A stretch of DNA of 64,000 nt from Paraburkholderia aromaticivorans (GTDB lineage Bacteria; Pseudomonadota; Gammaproteobacteria; Burkholderiales; Burkholderiaceae): NCBI RefSeq assembly GCF_012689525.1, contig NZ_CP051516.1, positions 620,001-684,000 on the forward strand. Direction: 5' to 3'. Below the pieces are notes generated by a model, which saw only the letters and a program-made list of their open reading frames with translations, searched no databases and had not been told where the DNA came from. The position numbers and the translations under genes are program-made. Of this stretch, positions 17,608-26,185 are shown piece after piece (the first letter of the stretch is position 1; each line of letters begins with the position of its first letter).

Positions 17608-18558
17608 CTATTGTCGCAAAACTGCCGCGTTCGCGTATGAAGCGGTGTGCTGCGCCGCCTGCATACGGTCGATCAGCGCGAGTACTTCGGGCCGGGTCTC
17701 GCCTTTCGCGTGCACGAAGTGGTACGTCAGTGGCGAGGCGACTTCATGGCGGCTGACGCGCACGAGGCCGCTGCGCTGCAGATAGGCGTCGGCGAGCGGC
17801 ACACGCGCCAGCGCCACGCCGAGTCCCGCTTCCGCGGCGGCCAGCACCAGCGTGTAGTCTTCGAATCGCCGGTCCTGCAGGCGCGGTTTCAACGGCATGC
17901 CCAGCGCATCGAACCATGCGCGCCAGCCGGTCACGTCCGAGTCGTGCAGCAGCGGCACGTCCAGCAGCGCCGCGTCGCCGCGCTTATGCCGCTGCTTCGC
18001 CAGTTGCGCGGCCAGTGCGGGATGCGCCACCGGATACAGGGTCTCCGGCAGGAACGGCTTGACCTCCAGATGACGCCAGTTGCCACGCCCGTAGCGAATG
18101 GCCAGATCCGCGTCGCCGCTGACGATGTCGGCGTTGCGGTGGTCGATGTCGAGCTGGATGCGCAGCGCCGGCGCCTCGGTTTCGAACGCCGCCTGGCGCT
18201 CGAAGAACCACAGCTTGGCGAACGCGGGCACCACGCTCAGCTTGACCAGTTGCGGGCTGCGCGGCGAGCGCCACTGGTCCGCCGCGCTGTCGATGATGCC
18301 AAAAGCCTGCTCGATCCGGCCGACAAACCGCTGCCCGTCCGGTGTCAGCCGCACGCCGCGGGCATGGCGTTCGAACAGCGTCATGCCAAGCCAGTTTTCA
18401 ACCGCGGCGATTCGCCGGCTGATCGCGCCATGCGTGAGGCCGGCGGCTTCCGCGGCGGCGAGGAACGAGCCTTCGCGGGCGACGTGGCAGACGGTTTCGA
18501 GGCTGGCGAGTGGCGGCCGGGCTGATGCGGCGTGTGGCGAGGTGTGAGCCATATTCAC
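17608..18558 (-). CDS. LysR-family transcriptional regulator, GcvA-like
   Basis: A 316-residue LysR regulator with its winged helix-turn-helix at residues about 18-76 (GSFLAAAEAAGLTHGAISRR) and a GcvA-type effector domain showing DADLAIRYGRGNW and AAAEAGLGVALARVPLADAYL. It is divergent from the EamA exporter across fewer than 60 bases, the classical arrangement for a LysR protein that controls its neighbour and itself. The gap contains a GTGTTC direct repeat near 18560-18580. ATG 18552 is an equally possible start. Confidence 0.9.
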   Translation of the reverse strand: MNMAHTSPHAASARPPLASLETVCHVAREGSFLAAAEAAGLTHGAISRRIAAVENWLGMTLFERHARGVRLTPDGQRFVGRIEQAFGIIDSAADQWRSPRSPQLVKLSVVPAFAKLWFFERQAAFETEAPALRIQLDIDHRNADIVSGDADLAIRYGRGNWRHLEVKPFLPETLYPVAHPALAAQLAKQRHKRGDAALLDVPLLHDSDVTGWRAWFDALGMPLKPRLQDRRFEDYTLVLAAAEAGLGVALARVPLADAYLQRSGLVRVSRHEVASPLTYHFVHAKGETRPEVLALIDRMQAAQHTASYANAAVLRQ

Positions 18559-18615
18559 ATCACAGTGTTCATTTGTGTTCTAGCTTAGCAGCTCATGCCA
18601 AGGCACGATCGCGCT

Positions 18616-19518
18616 ATGAACACACTGACTTCGCCCCGTCCCTCGCGCTTTGCGCGTCAGCCGCTGTTGGCGGCAGGTGCGGTCGCCTTCACGATTGTCT
18701 CGTGGGCGTCCGCGTTTCCATTCATCCGCATCGGCTTGCAAGGCTTGCCGCCTTTGCAACTGGCGTCGGCGCGATTCGCCACGGCGGTGCTGCTGGTGCT
18801 CGTGTGGCTCGCCTACCGGCGCCCGCGTCTGCCGACATGGCCCGACGGCCTGCGCTTCGCGTTGTGCGGTTTTCTCGGCATCGCGCTCTACAACGCGCTG
18901 CTCAATACCGGTGAAAAGACGGTGGCTGCGGGCGCGGCGAGTTTCATCGTCAATACGCTGCCGATTTTTACGGCGCTGCTGGCAGCCGTCCTACTCGGCG
19001 AGCGTTTCAACCGCTGGGGATGGCTCGGTTCGCTGATAAGCCTCGCGGGTATCGCCCTGATTGCGCGCGGCCAGCCGGGCGGCCTGACGCTCGGCGCGGG
19101 CAGCACCCTGATTCTCGGCGCCGCGCTGTGTTCCGCGAGTTACTTCGTGCTGCAGCGGCGTCTGATTCCGGTCTACGGCGCGCTGACCTGCACCGCCTAC
19201 ACATTGCTGGCCGGCGCGCTGCTGCTGACGCCATGGCTGCCGGGCGCGTTGCATTCGCTCGACGGCGCGCCGCCCGGCACGCTGCAGGCGGTGCTAGTGC
19301 TCGGCGTGTTTCCGGCGGCGCTCGGTTATGCGACGTGGACCTTCGCGCTCGGTCATTTCGGCGCGGCGCGCGCGGCCAATTTTCTCTATCTGACGCCGGC
19401 CGTGGCGACAGCGTTGTCCGCGCTGCTGACCGGTGAGCGCCCGGGGCTCGCGACGCTATGCGGTGGGTTGTTGGCGATTGCCGGCGTGGTGGTCGTGGCG
19501 TTGCGCGGGCGTTCGTGA
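18616..19518 (+). CDS. EamA/DMT-superfamily transporter
   Basis: A 300-residue drug/metabolite-transporter-superfamily protein with ten predicted helices in two EamA repeats, residues about 15-140 and 150-295. Family features are WASAFPFIRIGLQGLPPLQLA at the start, FLGIALYNALLNTGEKTVAAG in the middle of the first repeat, and GYATWTFALGHFGAARAANFL and LTPAVATALSALLTGERPG in the second. Such proteins usually export amino acids or other small metabolites. It is divergent from and probably controlled by the adjacent LysR gene. ATG 18595 is an alternative start seven codons upstream; neither has a strong ribosome-binding site. Confidence 0.88.
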   Translation: MNTLTSPRPSRFARQPLLAAGAVAFTIVSWASAFPFIRIGLQGLPPLQLASARFATAVLLVLVWLAYRRPRLPTWPDGLRFALCGFLGIALYNALLNTGEKTVAAGAASFIVNTLPIFTALLAAVLLGERFNRWGWLGSLISLAGIALIARGQPGGLTLGAGSTLILGAALCSASYFVLQRRLIPVYGALTCTAYTLLAGALLLTPWLPGALHSLDGAPPGTLQAVLVLGVFPAALGYATWTFALGHFGAARAANFLYLTPAVATALSALLTGERPGLATLCGGLLAIAGVVVVALRGRS

Positions 19519-19571
19519 AACTGAGGACGCAGCCGCAGCGCTAGCACGTGGCGCTGTGCGCTGAGGCCCGC

Positions 19572-20231
19572 TCAAAGTGCCCGGCGAATTTCCACGACGC
19601 CGAACGCCGCCAGCGTGAACCCGACAATCCGGTCGATGGCCACGCGTAGTTTGCTGCCGATCGCATGGCGCGCGAGCGACACCACGGTCACGAGAAAACA
19701 CCACCACGCGATCGAACCGCAAAACACGCCGCCGACCGTGGTCAGCGCGATGCTCGATGAAAACGCGCCGCGCGGGGCAAGCGTCGTGAACAGCGCGGCG
19801 AACATGATGACCGTTTGCGGATTGGTCAGCGTGAGCAGCAATGAACTCGCGTACGCGCGCAGCGTGCCGGCGCGGCCCACTTGTGCGAGCTTGCCGTCGC
19901 CGTTGTTTGCATCGTTACCAGTGCCGTTCGACGCGTCGGCGGGCGCTTTCTGCAGCAGCGTGCGCACACCCAGATACAACAGGAACAACCCGGCGAGCAG
20001 ATGCAAGGGCCGGTCGTACGCGAGCATGAACTGCGAGATGCTGACGAGGCCGAGCGCCGCGATCAGTCCATAGGCGGCATCGCCGGTTGCGATGCCGAAA
20101 CCGATGGCGAGTCCGGCACGCGGACCGCCGGTCAGCGTGCGGCGGATACACAGCATGCCCATCGGGCCGACCGGCGCGGCAATCGCGAGGCCGACGCCTG
20201 CGGCGGTGAGGAAGAGGCTGGTGGCGGACAT
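19572..20231 (-). CDS. LysE-family amino-acid exporter
   Basis: A 219-residue inner-membrane exporter of the LysE/RhtB family. The N-terminal helix carries the family signature AAPVGPMGMLCIRRTLTGGP, followed by GFGIATGDAAYGLIAALG and the LTLTNPQTVIMFAALF segment. Six helices are visible, with a polar Asn/Asp-rich loop near residues 98-115. It is divergent from a LysR gene, and a LysR-box-like inverted repeat lies between them, so it is probably induced by the amino acid it exports. The substrate is not readable from sequence. Confidence 0.9.
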   Translation of the reverse strand: MSATSLFLTAAGVGLAIAAPVGPMGMLCIRRTLTGGPRAGLAIGFGIATGDAAYGLIAALGLVSISQFMLAYDRPLHLLAGLFLLYLGVRTLLQKAPADASNGTGNDANNGDGKLAQVGRAGTLRAYASSLLLTLTNPQTVIMFAALFTTLAPRGAFSSSIALTTVGGVFCGSIAWWCFLVTVVSLARHAIGSKLRVAIDRIVGFTLAAFGVVEIRRAL

Positions 20232-20354
20232 GGCGATCTCTGGTTGATTGTTCTGGTTCGTGCCGCGATTCGGATGCTGCGGAGATGCTTGCGGCTGGCA
20301 AGCCCTTGAGCATAGCCAGGCCGGAAAAACTGGGCAAGTGTGGGCGTGATCGCA

Positions 20355-20389
20355 GTTTGAGGCGGCTCAAACGGCTCAAACGGCTCGAC
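20355..20389. promoter_or_regulatory. Candidate LysR-binding site with 9-bp tandem repeats
   Basis: GTTTGAG-GCGG-CTCAAAC is a perfect 7-bp inverted repeat with a 4-base spacer (20355-20372). It overlaps a tandem array CGGCTCAAA, CGGCTCAAA, CGGCTCGAC (20363-20389). It lies about 120 bases from both divergent start codons (lysE-type gene and LysR gene), a common place for a LysR operator. Confidence 0.5.
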
Positions 20390-20490
20390 CGACCCAAGCA
20401 GCTCCCGCCGTGGATACCCTGAGATCGACTCGGCCGCCGTCATCGTCGGGCATAATTTTCCCACTTCAAACCTTGGGAGCACGCCCGCTC

Positions 20491-21384
20491 ATGTGGCAGA
20501 TCGATCAGGTGACCTTGCGCTTGTTCATTGCCGTCTGCGAGGAAGGCACGATCGCGCGCGCGGCTGAACGCGAGTTCATCGCGCCGTCGGCGGTCAGCAA
20601 GCGGCTCGCCGATCTCGAGGCGCTGGTCGACGTCGCGTTGCTCTCGCGCAGCCAGCGCGGCGTGCGCGCGACCGCCGCCGGTGAGGCGCTGCTGCGGCAT
20701 GCGAGGCTCATCATGCGCGGCCACGAACGCCTGCAGGCCGAACTCAGCGAATACGCGGCCGGCGCGCGTGGCCATGTGCGCGTGCTGGCGAACGTGTCGT
20801 CGATGGTCGAGTTTCTGCCCGAGGCGCTGTCGGCGTTTCTGAAGGCGAACCCGCGAATTCGCGTGGACGTCGAAGAGCGCGTGAGCGCGGAAATCGTGCG
20901 AGGGCTGGAAGAGGGCGTCGCCGATCTCGGCATTTGCCGCGACGTCGTGCCGATGGGCAGTCTCGACGTCGTGCCCTATCGTGCCGATCACCTCGCGCTG
21001 ATCGTGCCGCGCGATCATCCGCTCGCGGGCGAGGCCGCGATCAGTTTCGAGCAGACGCTGGCGTTCGACCACCTCGGACTGTCGTCGAATGCGTCCGTGA
21101 ATGCGCTGATGCAGCGCATCGCGGTGGAAAAGGGCCGCGAACTTAACTATCGCACCTACGTGTCGACGTTCGACGCCGCCTATCGTTTCATCCAGGCCGG
21201 TCTCGCCGTCGCGATCCTGCCGCGCGAAGCGCTGCCCCGTCATGCCGCCGACGAATACGGCATCATGGCCGTGCCCTTGCGCGAAGCCTGGGCCGAACGG
21301 CGCTTCGTGATTTGCATGCGCGACCGCCAGGCGCTGACGCTCGCGGCGTCGCATCTGCTCGATCATCTGTTGAACGCGGCTTGA
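20491..21384 (+). CDS. LysR-family transcriptional regulator
   Basis: A 297-residue LysR regulator. The DNA-binding helix-turn-helix is at residues about 5-62 (GTIARAAEREFIAPSAVSKR), and the effector domain includes VADLGICRDVVPMGSL and FIQAGLAVAILPREALPRH. ATG 20491 has GGGAG upstream and gives the family's normal N-terminus; an ATG 81 bases earlier would add an unrelated leader. It is divergent from the LysE exporter and 236 bases upstream of the acyl-CoA operon, so it could control either or both. Confidence 0.9.
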   Translation: MWQIDQVTLRLFIAVCEEGTIARAAEREFIAPSAVSKRLADLEALVDVALLSRSQRGVRATAAGEALLRHARLIMRGHERLQAELSEYAAGARGHVRVLANVSSMVEFLPEALSAFLKANPRIRVDVEERVSAEIVRGLEEGVADLGICRDVVPMGSLDVVPYRADHLALIVPRDHPLAGEAAISFEQTLAFDHLGLSSNASVNALMQRIAVEKGRELNYRTYVSTFDAAYRFIQAGLAVAILPREALPRHAADEYGIMAVPLREAWAERRFVICMRDRQALTLAASHLLDHLLNAA

Positions 21385-21620
21385 GCGCCTAAGCCCAAAC
21401 TCGGCCCCGATCTGCCTGCTGTCCTCACTCTGAAAAGCCCTTAAGGGTTTCCCCTTTGCGACGGCTCACGCCCGTCCCGCCTGCCTGAGCCGCCATCGCG
21501 AGCGGCGATGGAGTGCGTCGCCAACGCAGACTTTCCCGCGCAGTGATGCGCGGGCACGCTGTCACTCAGTTGCTTCATTCCCCGCATTCTCCGCGGCATC
21601 CAAGACCGGGATTCAAGACC

Positions 21621-22598
21621 ATGAGTGACATCCAGGAGTGCGTCGTCGTGACCGAAGTCGGTATGCGAGACGGTCTGCAAAGCATCGCCCGCACGATGCC
21701 CACCGCGTTCAAACGGCGCTGGATCGACGCCGCGTATGCCGCCGGCGTGCGCCATATGGAAGTCGCCTCCTTCGTGCCGGCGAAACTGCTGCCGCAGATG
21801 GCCGACGCCGACGAAGTTATCGCCCACGCGCTCACCTACGACGATCTGATCGTGACGGCGCTGGTGCCTAACCTGAAGGGCGCGCAACGTGCGCTCGAAT
21901 CCGGCGTGCACCGGATCGTCGCGCCGATTTCGGTAAGCACCGCGCATAGCCTCGCGAACGTGCGCAAGACGCCGGCCGAAATGATCGAGGCGCTCGCGGC
22001 GATGCGCGAGTTGATCGACGGCGCGTCGAAAGCGGGCGCGCGGCGCGTCGAACTGATCGCCGGGTTATCGACGGTGTTCGGTTGCACGCTGCAAGGCGCC
22101 GTGCCGTACGCGGATATCGCCGCGATCGCGGGCGCCGCGGTGCAAGCGGGCGCCGATGTGATCGCGCTCGGCGACACCACCGGCGAAGCGACGCCGCGCC
22201 AGATCGGCGAGGTCATCGAACTGGTGCGCGACGTCGTGGGCGGCAAGCTGCGCTCGCTGCATTTCCACGATACGCGCGGTCTCGGTCTCGCGAATACGCT
22301 GGTCGCGCTGCAACACGGCATCCGCGAATTCGACGCGTCGCTTGCCGGGCTCGGCGGCTGTCCGCATGCGCCCGGCGCGACCGGCAACGTCAACACCGAA
22401 GACCTCGTGTTCATGCTCGACAGCATGGGCTATGAGACCGGCATCGACCTCGACCGTCTGCTCGCGTCGCGCGCCGTGCTCGCCGACGCTTTGCCCGGCG
22501 AACCGCTGTACGGCTATCTGGCGCGCGCCGGCTTGCCGAAGCAGTTCAGCGCGGCCCGTCAACGTTTCGAATCCTCCGACTCGCAGGTACTGCAATGA
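21621..22598 (+). CDS. Hydroxymethylglutaryl-CoA lyase family protein
   Basis: A 325-residue TIM-barrel lyase, predicted to split 3-hydroxy-3-methylglutaryl-CoA into acetyl-CoA and acetoacetate, or a close analogue. Features are VTEVGMRDGLQ at the start of the barrel (catalytic Arg and metal-binding Asp), the HMEVASFVPAKLLPQMAD loop, ALGDTTGEATP, the metal-binding LHFHDTRGLGLAN histidines, and GLGGCPHAPGATGNVNTED with the catalytic loop cysteine. Length is that of bacterial HMG-CoA lyase. It overlaps the next gene by four bases (ATGA), showing translational coupling with a CoA-transferase. The related citramalyl- and hydroxyglutaryl-CoA lyases cannot be excluded. Confidence 0.92.
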   Translation: MSDIQECVVVTEVGMRDGLQSIARTMPTAFKRRWIDAAYAAGVRHMEVASFVPAKLLPQMADADEVIAHALTYDDLIVTALVPNLKGAQRALESGVHRIVAPISVSTAHSLANVRKTPAEMIEALAAMRELIDGASKAGARRVELIAGLSTVFGCTLQGAVPYADIAAIAGAAVQAGADVIALGDTTGEATPRQIGEVIELVRDVVGGKLRSLHFHDTRGLGLANTLVALQHGIREFDASLAGLGGCPHAPGATGNVNTEDLVFMLDSMGYETGIDLDRLLASRAVLADALPGEPLYGYLARAGLPKQFSAARQRFESSDSQVLQ

Positions 22599-23836
22599 AT
22601 CCGCTTTCTTCTACTTCAGCCGCTGCTGCTGCTTCCTTGCCGCAGCCGGGCGCGCTGCCGCTCGCGGGCATTCGCGTGATCGAGTTGTCGCATATGGTGA
22701 TGGGTCCGACCTGCGGGATGATTCTCGGCGACCTCGGCGCCGAAGTGATCAAGGTCGAGCCGCCGCGCGGCGACGGCACGCGCCGTCTGCTCGGCACCGG
22801 CGCGGGTTTTTTTCGTACCTTCAATCGCAACAAGAAGAGCGTGGCGCTCGACCTCGATAGCGAAGCGGGACTGGCCGCGCTGCGCAAGCTGGTCGATAGC
22901 GCCGATGTGTTCGTCGAGAACTTCAAGCCGGGCCGCATGGCGAACCTCGGTCTCGATTACGCTTCGTTGCGCGAGCGCAATCCGAAGCTCATCTACGTCT
23001 CGCACAAGGGCTTCCTGAGCGGTCCGTATGAACACCGTCTCGCCCTCGACGAAGTCGTGCAGATGATGGCCGGCCTTGCCTACATGACCGGACCGGTGGG
23101 CCGTCCGCTGCGCGCGGGCAGTTCGGTCAACGACATCATGGGCGGCATGTTCGGTGCGATCGGCGTGCTCGCCGCGTTGCACGAACGGCACGCGAGCGGA
23201 CGCGGCAAGGAAGTGCAGAGCGCGTTATTCGAGAACTGCGTGCTGCTGTCCGCGCAGCACATGCAGCAGTTTGCCGCGACCGGCGTGCCGGCGGCGCCGA
23301 TGCCCGAGCGCATCAGCGCATGGGCCGTGTACGACGTGTTCACGCTCGCCAACGGCGAGCAGATGTTCATCGCCGCGACCGGCGACGGGCAGTGGCGCGC
23401 GCTGTGCGCGATTCTCGGCCGCGCGGATCTGTTGGCCGACCCGCGCCTCACCACCAACAACGACCGCGTGCTGGCGCGCGAATGGCTGTTGAAGACGCTC
23501 GGCGAAACGCTGAGCCAGTTCAAAGGCGCGGCGCTGGTGCCGCAGTTCGAGCGCGACCATATCCCGTTCGCGTCGATCACGAAGCCCGAAGAGCTGTTCG
23601 ACGATCCGCATCTGAACGAGAGCGGCGGTCTGGCTCGCCTGACGCTCGACGACGGCAGCGAAACCGCCATGCCTCTGCTGCCGATTTCACTCGACGGGGC
23701 GCGTCTGCAGCCGCGTCAACCGATCGCGAAGATCGGCGAGCACACCGCGCAAGTGCTGCGCGACCTGGGCTATGACGAAGCGCAGGTCGCGGCGCTGGGC
23801 GGCGGCTCGAATCAGGTGCCGCGTGAAGCAGCGTGA
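22595..23836 (+). CDS. CaiB/BaiF (class III) CoA-transferase
   Basis: A 413-residue class III CoA-transferase, which moves CoA between carboxylic acids through an aspartyl-CoA intermediate. Motifs include GIRVIELSHMVMGPTCGMIL, LGAEVIKVEPPRGDGTR, FRTFNRNKKSVALDL, ADVFVENFKPGRM, and the conserved catalytic aspartate in HRLALDEVVQMMAGLAYMTG-like context (about residue 150). It is translationally coupled to the HMG-CoA-lyase-like gene and followed by an MFS importer. This suggests activation of an imported acid, such as 3-hydroxy-3-methylglutarate, from succinyl-CoA or acetyl-CoA before cleavage. The specific acid is an inference. Confidence 0.92.
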   Translation: MNPLSSTSAAAAASLPQPGALPLAGIRVIELSHMVMGPTCGMILGDLGAEVIKVEPPRGDGTRRLLGTGAGFFRTFNRNKKSVALDLDSEAGLAALRKLVDSADVFVENFKPGRMANLGLDYASLRERNPKLIYVSHKGFLSGPYEHRLALDEVVQMMAGLAYMTGPVGRPLRAGSSVNDIMGGMFGAIGVLAALHERHASGRGKEVQSALFENCVLLSAQHMQQFAATGVPAAPMPERISAWAVYDVFTLANGEQMFIAATGDGQWRALCAILGRADLLADPRLTTNNDRVLAREWLLKTLGETLSQFKGAALVPQFERDHIPFASITKPEELFDDPHLNESGGLARLTLDDGSETAMPLLPISLDGARLQPRQPIAKIGEHTAQVLRDLGYDEAQVAALGGGSNQVPREAA

Positions 23837-23925
23837 AGTCATTGCCTGAGCGCGGCGATGCTCGATGCATCGAACGCAGTCAAATCAATCTCATCCGGCG
23901 CAAGACCGGACAAAGGAGACAGACG

Positions 23926-25410
23926 ATGAAGTCGTCGAATCAAGCGGTATATGCAACGGCGGTCGGCGATGCCGGCGCGCTCGGCGGATTGCCCTCTGGC
24001 GCGGGCGCATCGGCGGACGGCCGCGCGGACGAAATCGCGCTCGATGGCGCGCGTATTTCCGCGCGGCTCGACCGCCTGCCGGCCACGCGTTCGATCTGGA
24101 AGCTGGTAATGCTGCTGAGCCTCGGGCTCTTCTTCGAACTGTACGACCTGATGTTCTCCGGCTACATCGCCCCGGGACTCGTGCGCAGCGGCATTCTCAC
24201 CGCGACCACGCACGGCCTGTTCGGCACGAGCGGCGTGGCGAGTTTCATTGCGGCGTTGTTCGCGGGCCTGTTCATCGGCACGGCGGCGTGCGGGTTTCTC
24301 GCCGACCGTTTTGGCCGGCGAGCGATCTTCACTTGGTCGCTGCTCTGGTACACGGCGGCCAACATCATCATGGCGTTTCAGGACACAGCGCTCGGGCTCA
24401 ATCTCTGGCGTTTCATCGCGGGCATCGGCATTGGCGTGGAGATCGTCACGATCGGCACGTACATCTCCGAACTCGTGCCGAAGCATGTGCGCGGCCGGGC
24501 GTCGGCATGCTCGCAGGCGGTCGGCTTTTGCGCGGTGCCGATCGTCGCGTTTCTCTCGTATCTGCTGGTGCCGCATCGTTACTTCGGTCTGGATGGCTGG
24601 CGTCTGGTTGTGCTGACGGGCGTGGTCGGCGCGATCGTGGTGTGGTGGATCCGTTTGCGTTTGCCGGAGAGCCCGCGCTGGCTCGCGCAGAAAGGCCGCA
24701 TTGACGAAGCGGACGCGATCATGACGCGGCTCGAAGCACGCGTAGAGCGTGAATACGGACGACCGTTGCCGGAACCGGCCTTGCCCGAACCGGTGCGCGC
24801 ACGGGCGGCGTTTCGCGATCTGCTGGTGCCGCCGTATCGCAAGCGCACGCTGATGCTGATCATCTTCCACGTGTTTCAGACGATGGGCTATTACGGCTTC
24901 GCGAACTGGATTCCGACCTTGCTGATCAAGCAGGGCATCACGGTGACGACGAGTCTGATGTACGCGAGCATCATCGCGATTGCCGCGCCGCTCGGGCCAT
25001 TGCTGGGATTGCTGATTGCCGACCGCTTCGAGCGCAAGACGGTGATCATCTGCATGGCGGGCGTGAATGTGGTGTGCGGGCTGGCGTTTAGCCAGGCGCG
25101 CGAGACGGTCTTGCTGGTGAGCCTGGGCGTGTGTCTCGTGCTAGCGGGAAATATTATTTCGTATAGCTATCACGCGTATCAGGCCGAGTTGTTTCCGACC
25201 AGTATCCGGGCGCGGGCAGTGGGATTCGTTTATTCGTGGAGCCGGATTTCGGCGATGTTCTCCGCGTTCGTGATCGCGGGATGTTTGAGCCGCTTTGGCG
25301 TGGACGGCGTGTTCGTGTTTATCTCCGGTGCGATGGCGGTGGTGATGCTGGCCATTGGGACGCTTGGGCCGAAGACACGAGATGTGGCGCTGGAAGATAT
25401 TTCGAAGTAA
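23926..25410 (+). CDS. MFS transporter, probable carboxylate importer
   Basis: A 494-residue major facilitator with a polar N-terminal extension of about 50 residues and twelve helices. Family motifs are FFELYDLMFSGYIAPGL in helix 1, the loop 2-3 sequence CGFLADRFGRRAIF, WRFIAGIGIGVEIVTIGTYI, and the mid-loop PESPRWLAQKGR that is shared with sugar- and aromatic-acid-type carriers. A strong AAAGGAG site precedes ATG 23926; an in-frame ATG at 23833 would overlap the end of the CoA-transferase gene. As the third gene of the lyase/CoA-transferase operon, it most likely brings in their substrate acid. Confidence 0.9.
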   Translation: MKSSNQAVYATAVGDAGALGGLPSGAGASADGRADEIALDGARISARLDRLPATRSIWKLVMLLSLGLFFELYDLMFSGYIAPGLVRSGILTATTHGLFGTSGVASFIAALFAGLFIGTAACGFLADRFGRRAIFTWSLLWYTAANIIMAFQDTALGLNLWRFIAGIGIGVEIVTIGTYISELVPKHVRGRASACSQAVGFCAVPIVAFLSYLLVPHRYFGLDGWRLVVLTGVVGAIVVWWIRLRLPESPRWLAQKGRIDEADAIMTRLEARVEREYGRPLPEPALPEPVRARAAFRDLLVPPYRKRTLMLIIFHVFQTMGYYGFANWIPTLLIKQGITVTTSLMYASIIAIAAPLGPLLGLLIADRFERKTVIICMAGVNVVCGLAFSQARETVLLVSLGVCLVLAGNIISYSYHAYQAELFPTSIRARAVGFVYSWSRISAMFSAFVIAGCLSRFGVDGVFVFISGAMAVVMLAIGTLGPKTRDVALEDISK

Positions 25411-25425
25411 TTCGTTGAGGAGAAT

Positions 25426-25450
25426 GCCCGCCTGTGTGGGCGGGCTTGCT
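25426..25450. terminator. Hairpin terminator after the MFS gene
   Basis: A 7-bp GC-rich stem (25426-25432 with 25439-25445) with a 6-base loop, then TTGCTCGCTTT. It lies between the plus-strand operon and a small minus-strand gene, and can serve both. Confidence 0.65.
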
Positions 25451-25454
25451 CGCT

Positions 25455-25595
25455 TTAGTGCTTCTTCTGGGTCGCTGACACGCTCGGTGCTATGCGGATC
25501 GGCGGCGCGCCGGATGGCGAAGTGGCCGGTTGGGGTTTCTTCGCCTGCTTCGGTTTCTTGACTTCGCGGTTACTGCGCATTTGACCTTTTGCCAT
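25455..25595 (-). CDS. Small basic protein, 46 residues
   Basis: A short gene read from ATG 25595 to TAA 25455. The protein starts MAKGQMRSNREVKKPKQAKK and then turns Pro/Ser/Ala-rich, ending ATQKKH. A GGGGAG site lies six bases before the ATG and a terminator hairpin follows the stop, so it has the look of a complete single-gene unit. It is highly charged, with no membrane segment, and may bind nucleic acid. I believe similar short Lys-rich proteins beginning MAKGQ occur widely in Burkholderiaceae, but the function is unknown. Confidence 0.75.
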   Translation of the reverse strand: MAKGQMRSNREVKKPKQAKKPQPATSPSGAPPIRIAPSVSATQKKH

Positions 25596-25720
25596 GATGG
25601 ACTCCCCAATTGGCGGTTTTTGCTCCGAAAGGGAGCAATAAGGTAGTGTGCGCCTGTTTTGTGCTTTACGTTGGGGTTTCTAGCTTTAAGCCGCTTACCT
25701 GGCGGTGGTCCAGGCGAGGC

Positions 25721-26185
25721 TCACATCAGGCCAGGCAGCCTGGCCGGAGCGCAAGTCATGCAAGAGATTTGACCGGTTTTTTCCAGAGCGATGAAAGCGA
25801 TCGCCAGCGCCACGAGAATCATGGACCCAACGGCCAGCATCTGTTTCTTGCGCGAGCTTCGCGGAGCGACCGCGGTTTCCGCGTGCATGCCTGGTTCGGC
25901 AGCCACTGTCTGCACCGCAACTAACGGCTCCGCGTGCAGCGCGTCGACATCCTTGACGAGTTCCGACAGCACGCCCAACTTTTTACCGACAACTTTGCGT
26001 TTGAGATGAACGCGCTTAAGTTCGCTTTCGAGTTCGGTGAAGTACGACTCCAGCGAATTCGATTCGGCTTTCAACCGTTCGAGCATCGACGAGACGTCTT
26101 CGGCTGCTTCCGCTGTCGAGAGGGGAATGTGGTTCCAGCTGTCTGCGATCGGAGTTCTATAGTTCATCTGGTAGGTGGTGCTCAT
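25721..26185 (-). CDS. Hypothetical coiled-coil protein with a C-terminal membrane anchor
   Basis: A 154-residue protein. Residues about 25-68 form a heptad-rich, charged helix (SSMLERLKAESNSLESYFTE and on), followed by a basic patch (HLKRKVVGKK), a variable middle, and one membrane helix near residues 115-134 (MLAVGSMILVALAIAFIALE). A cysteine pair (CMTC) lies after it. The architecture suggests a tail-anchored inner-membrane protein with a cytosolic coiled coil. No family recognised. The ribosome-binding site is weak, but coding character and length support a real gene. Confidence 0.6.
   Translation of the reverse strand: MSTTYQMNYRTPIADSWNHIPLSTAEAAEDVSSMLERLKAESNSLESYFTELESELKRVHLKRKVVGKKLGVLSELVKDVDALHAEPLVAVQTVAAEPGMHAETAVAPRSSRKKQMLAVGSMILVALAIAFIALEKTGQISCMTCAPARLPGLM

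Noticed and set aside
23839..24870. Antisense frame opposite the MFS importer
   Set aside because: Arg/Glu/His-rich shadow with no start signal; the sense frame is a clear 12-helix transporter.
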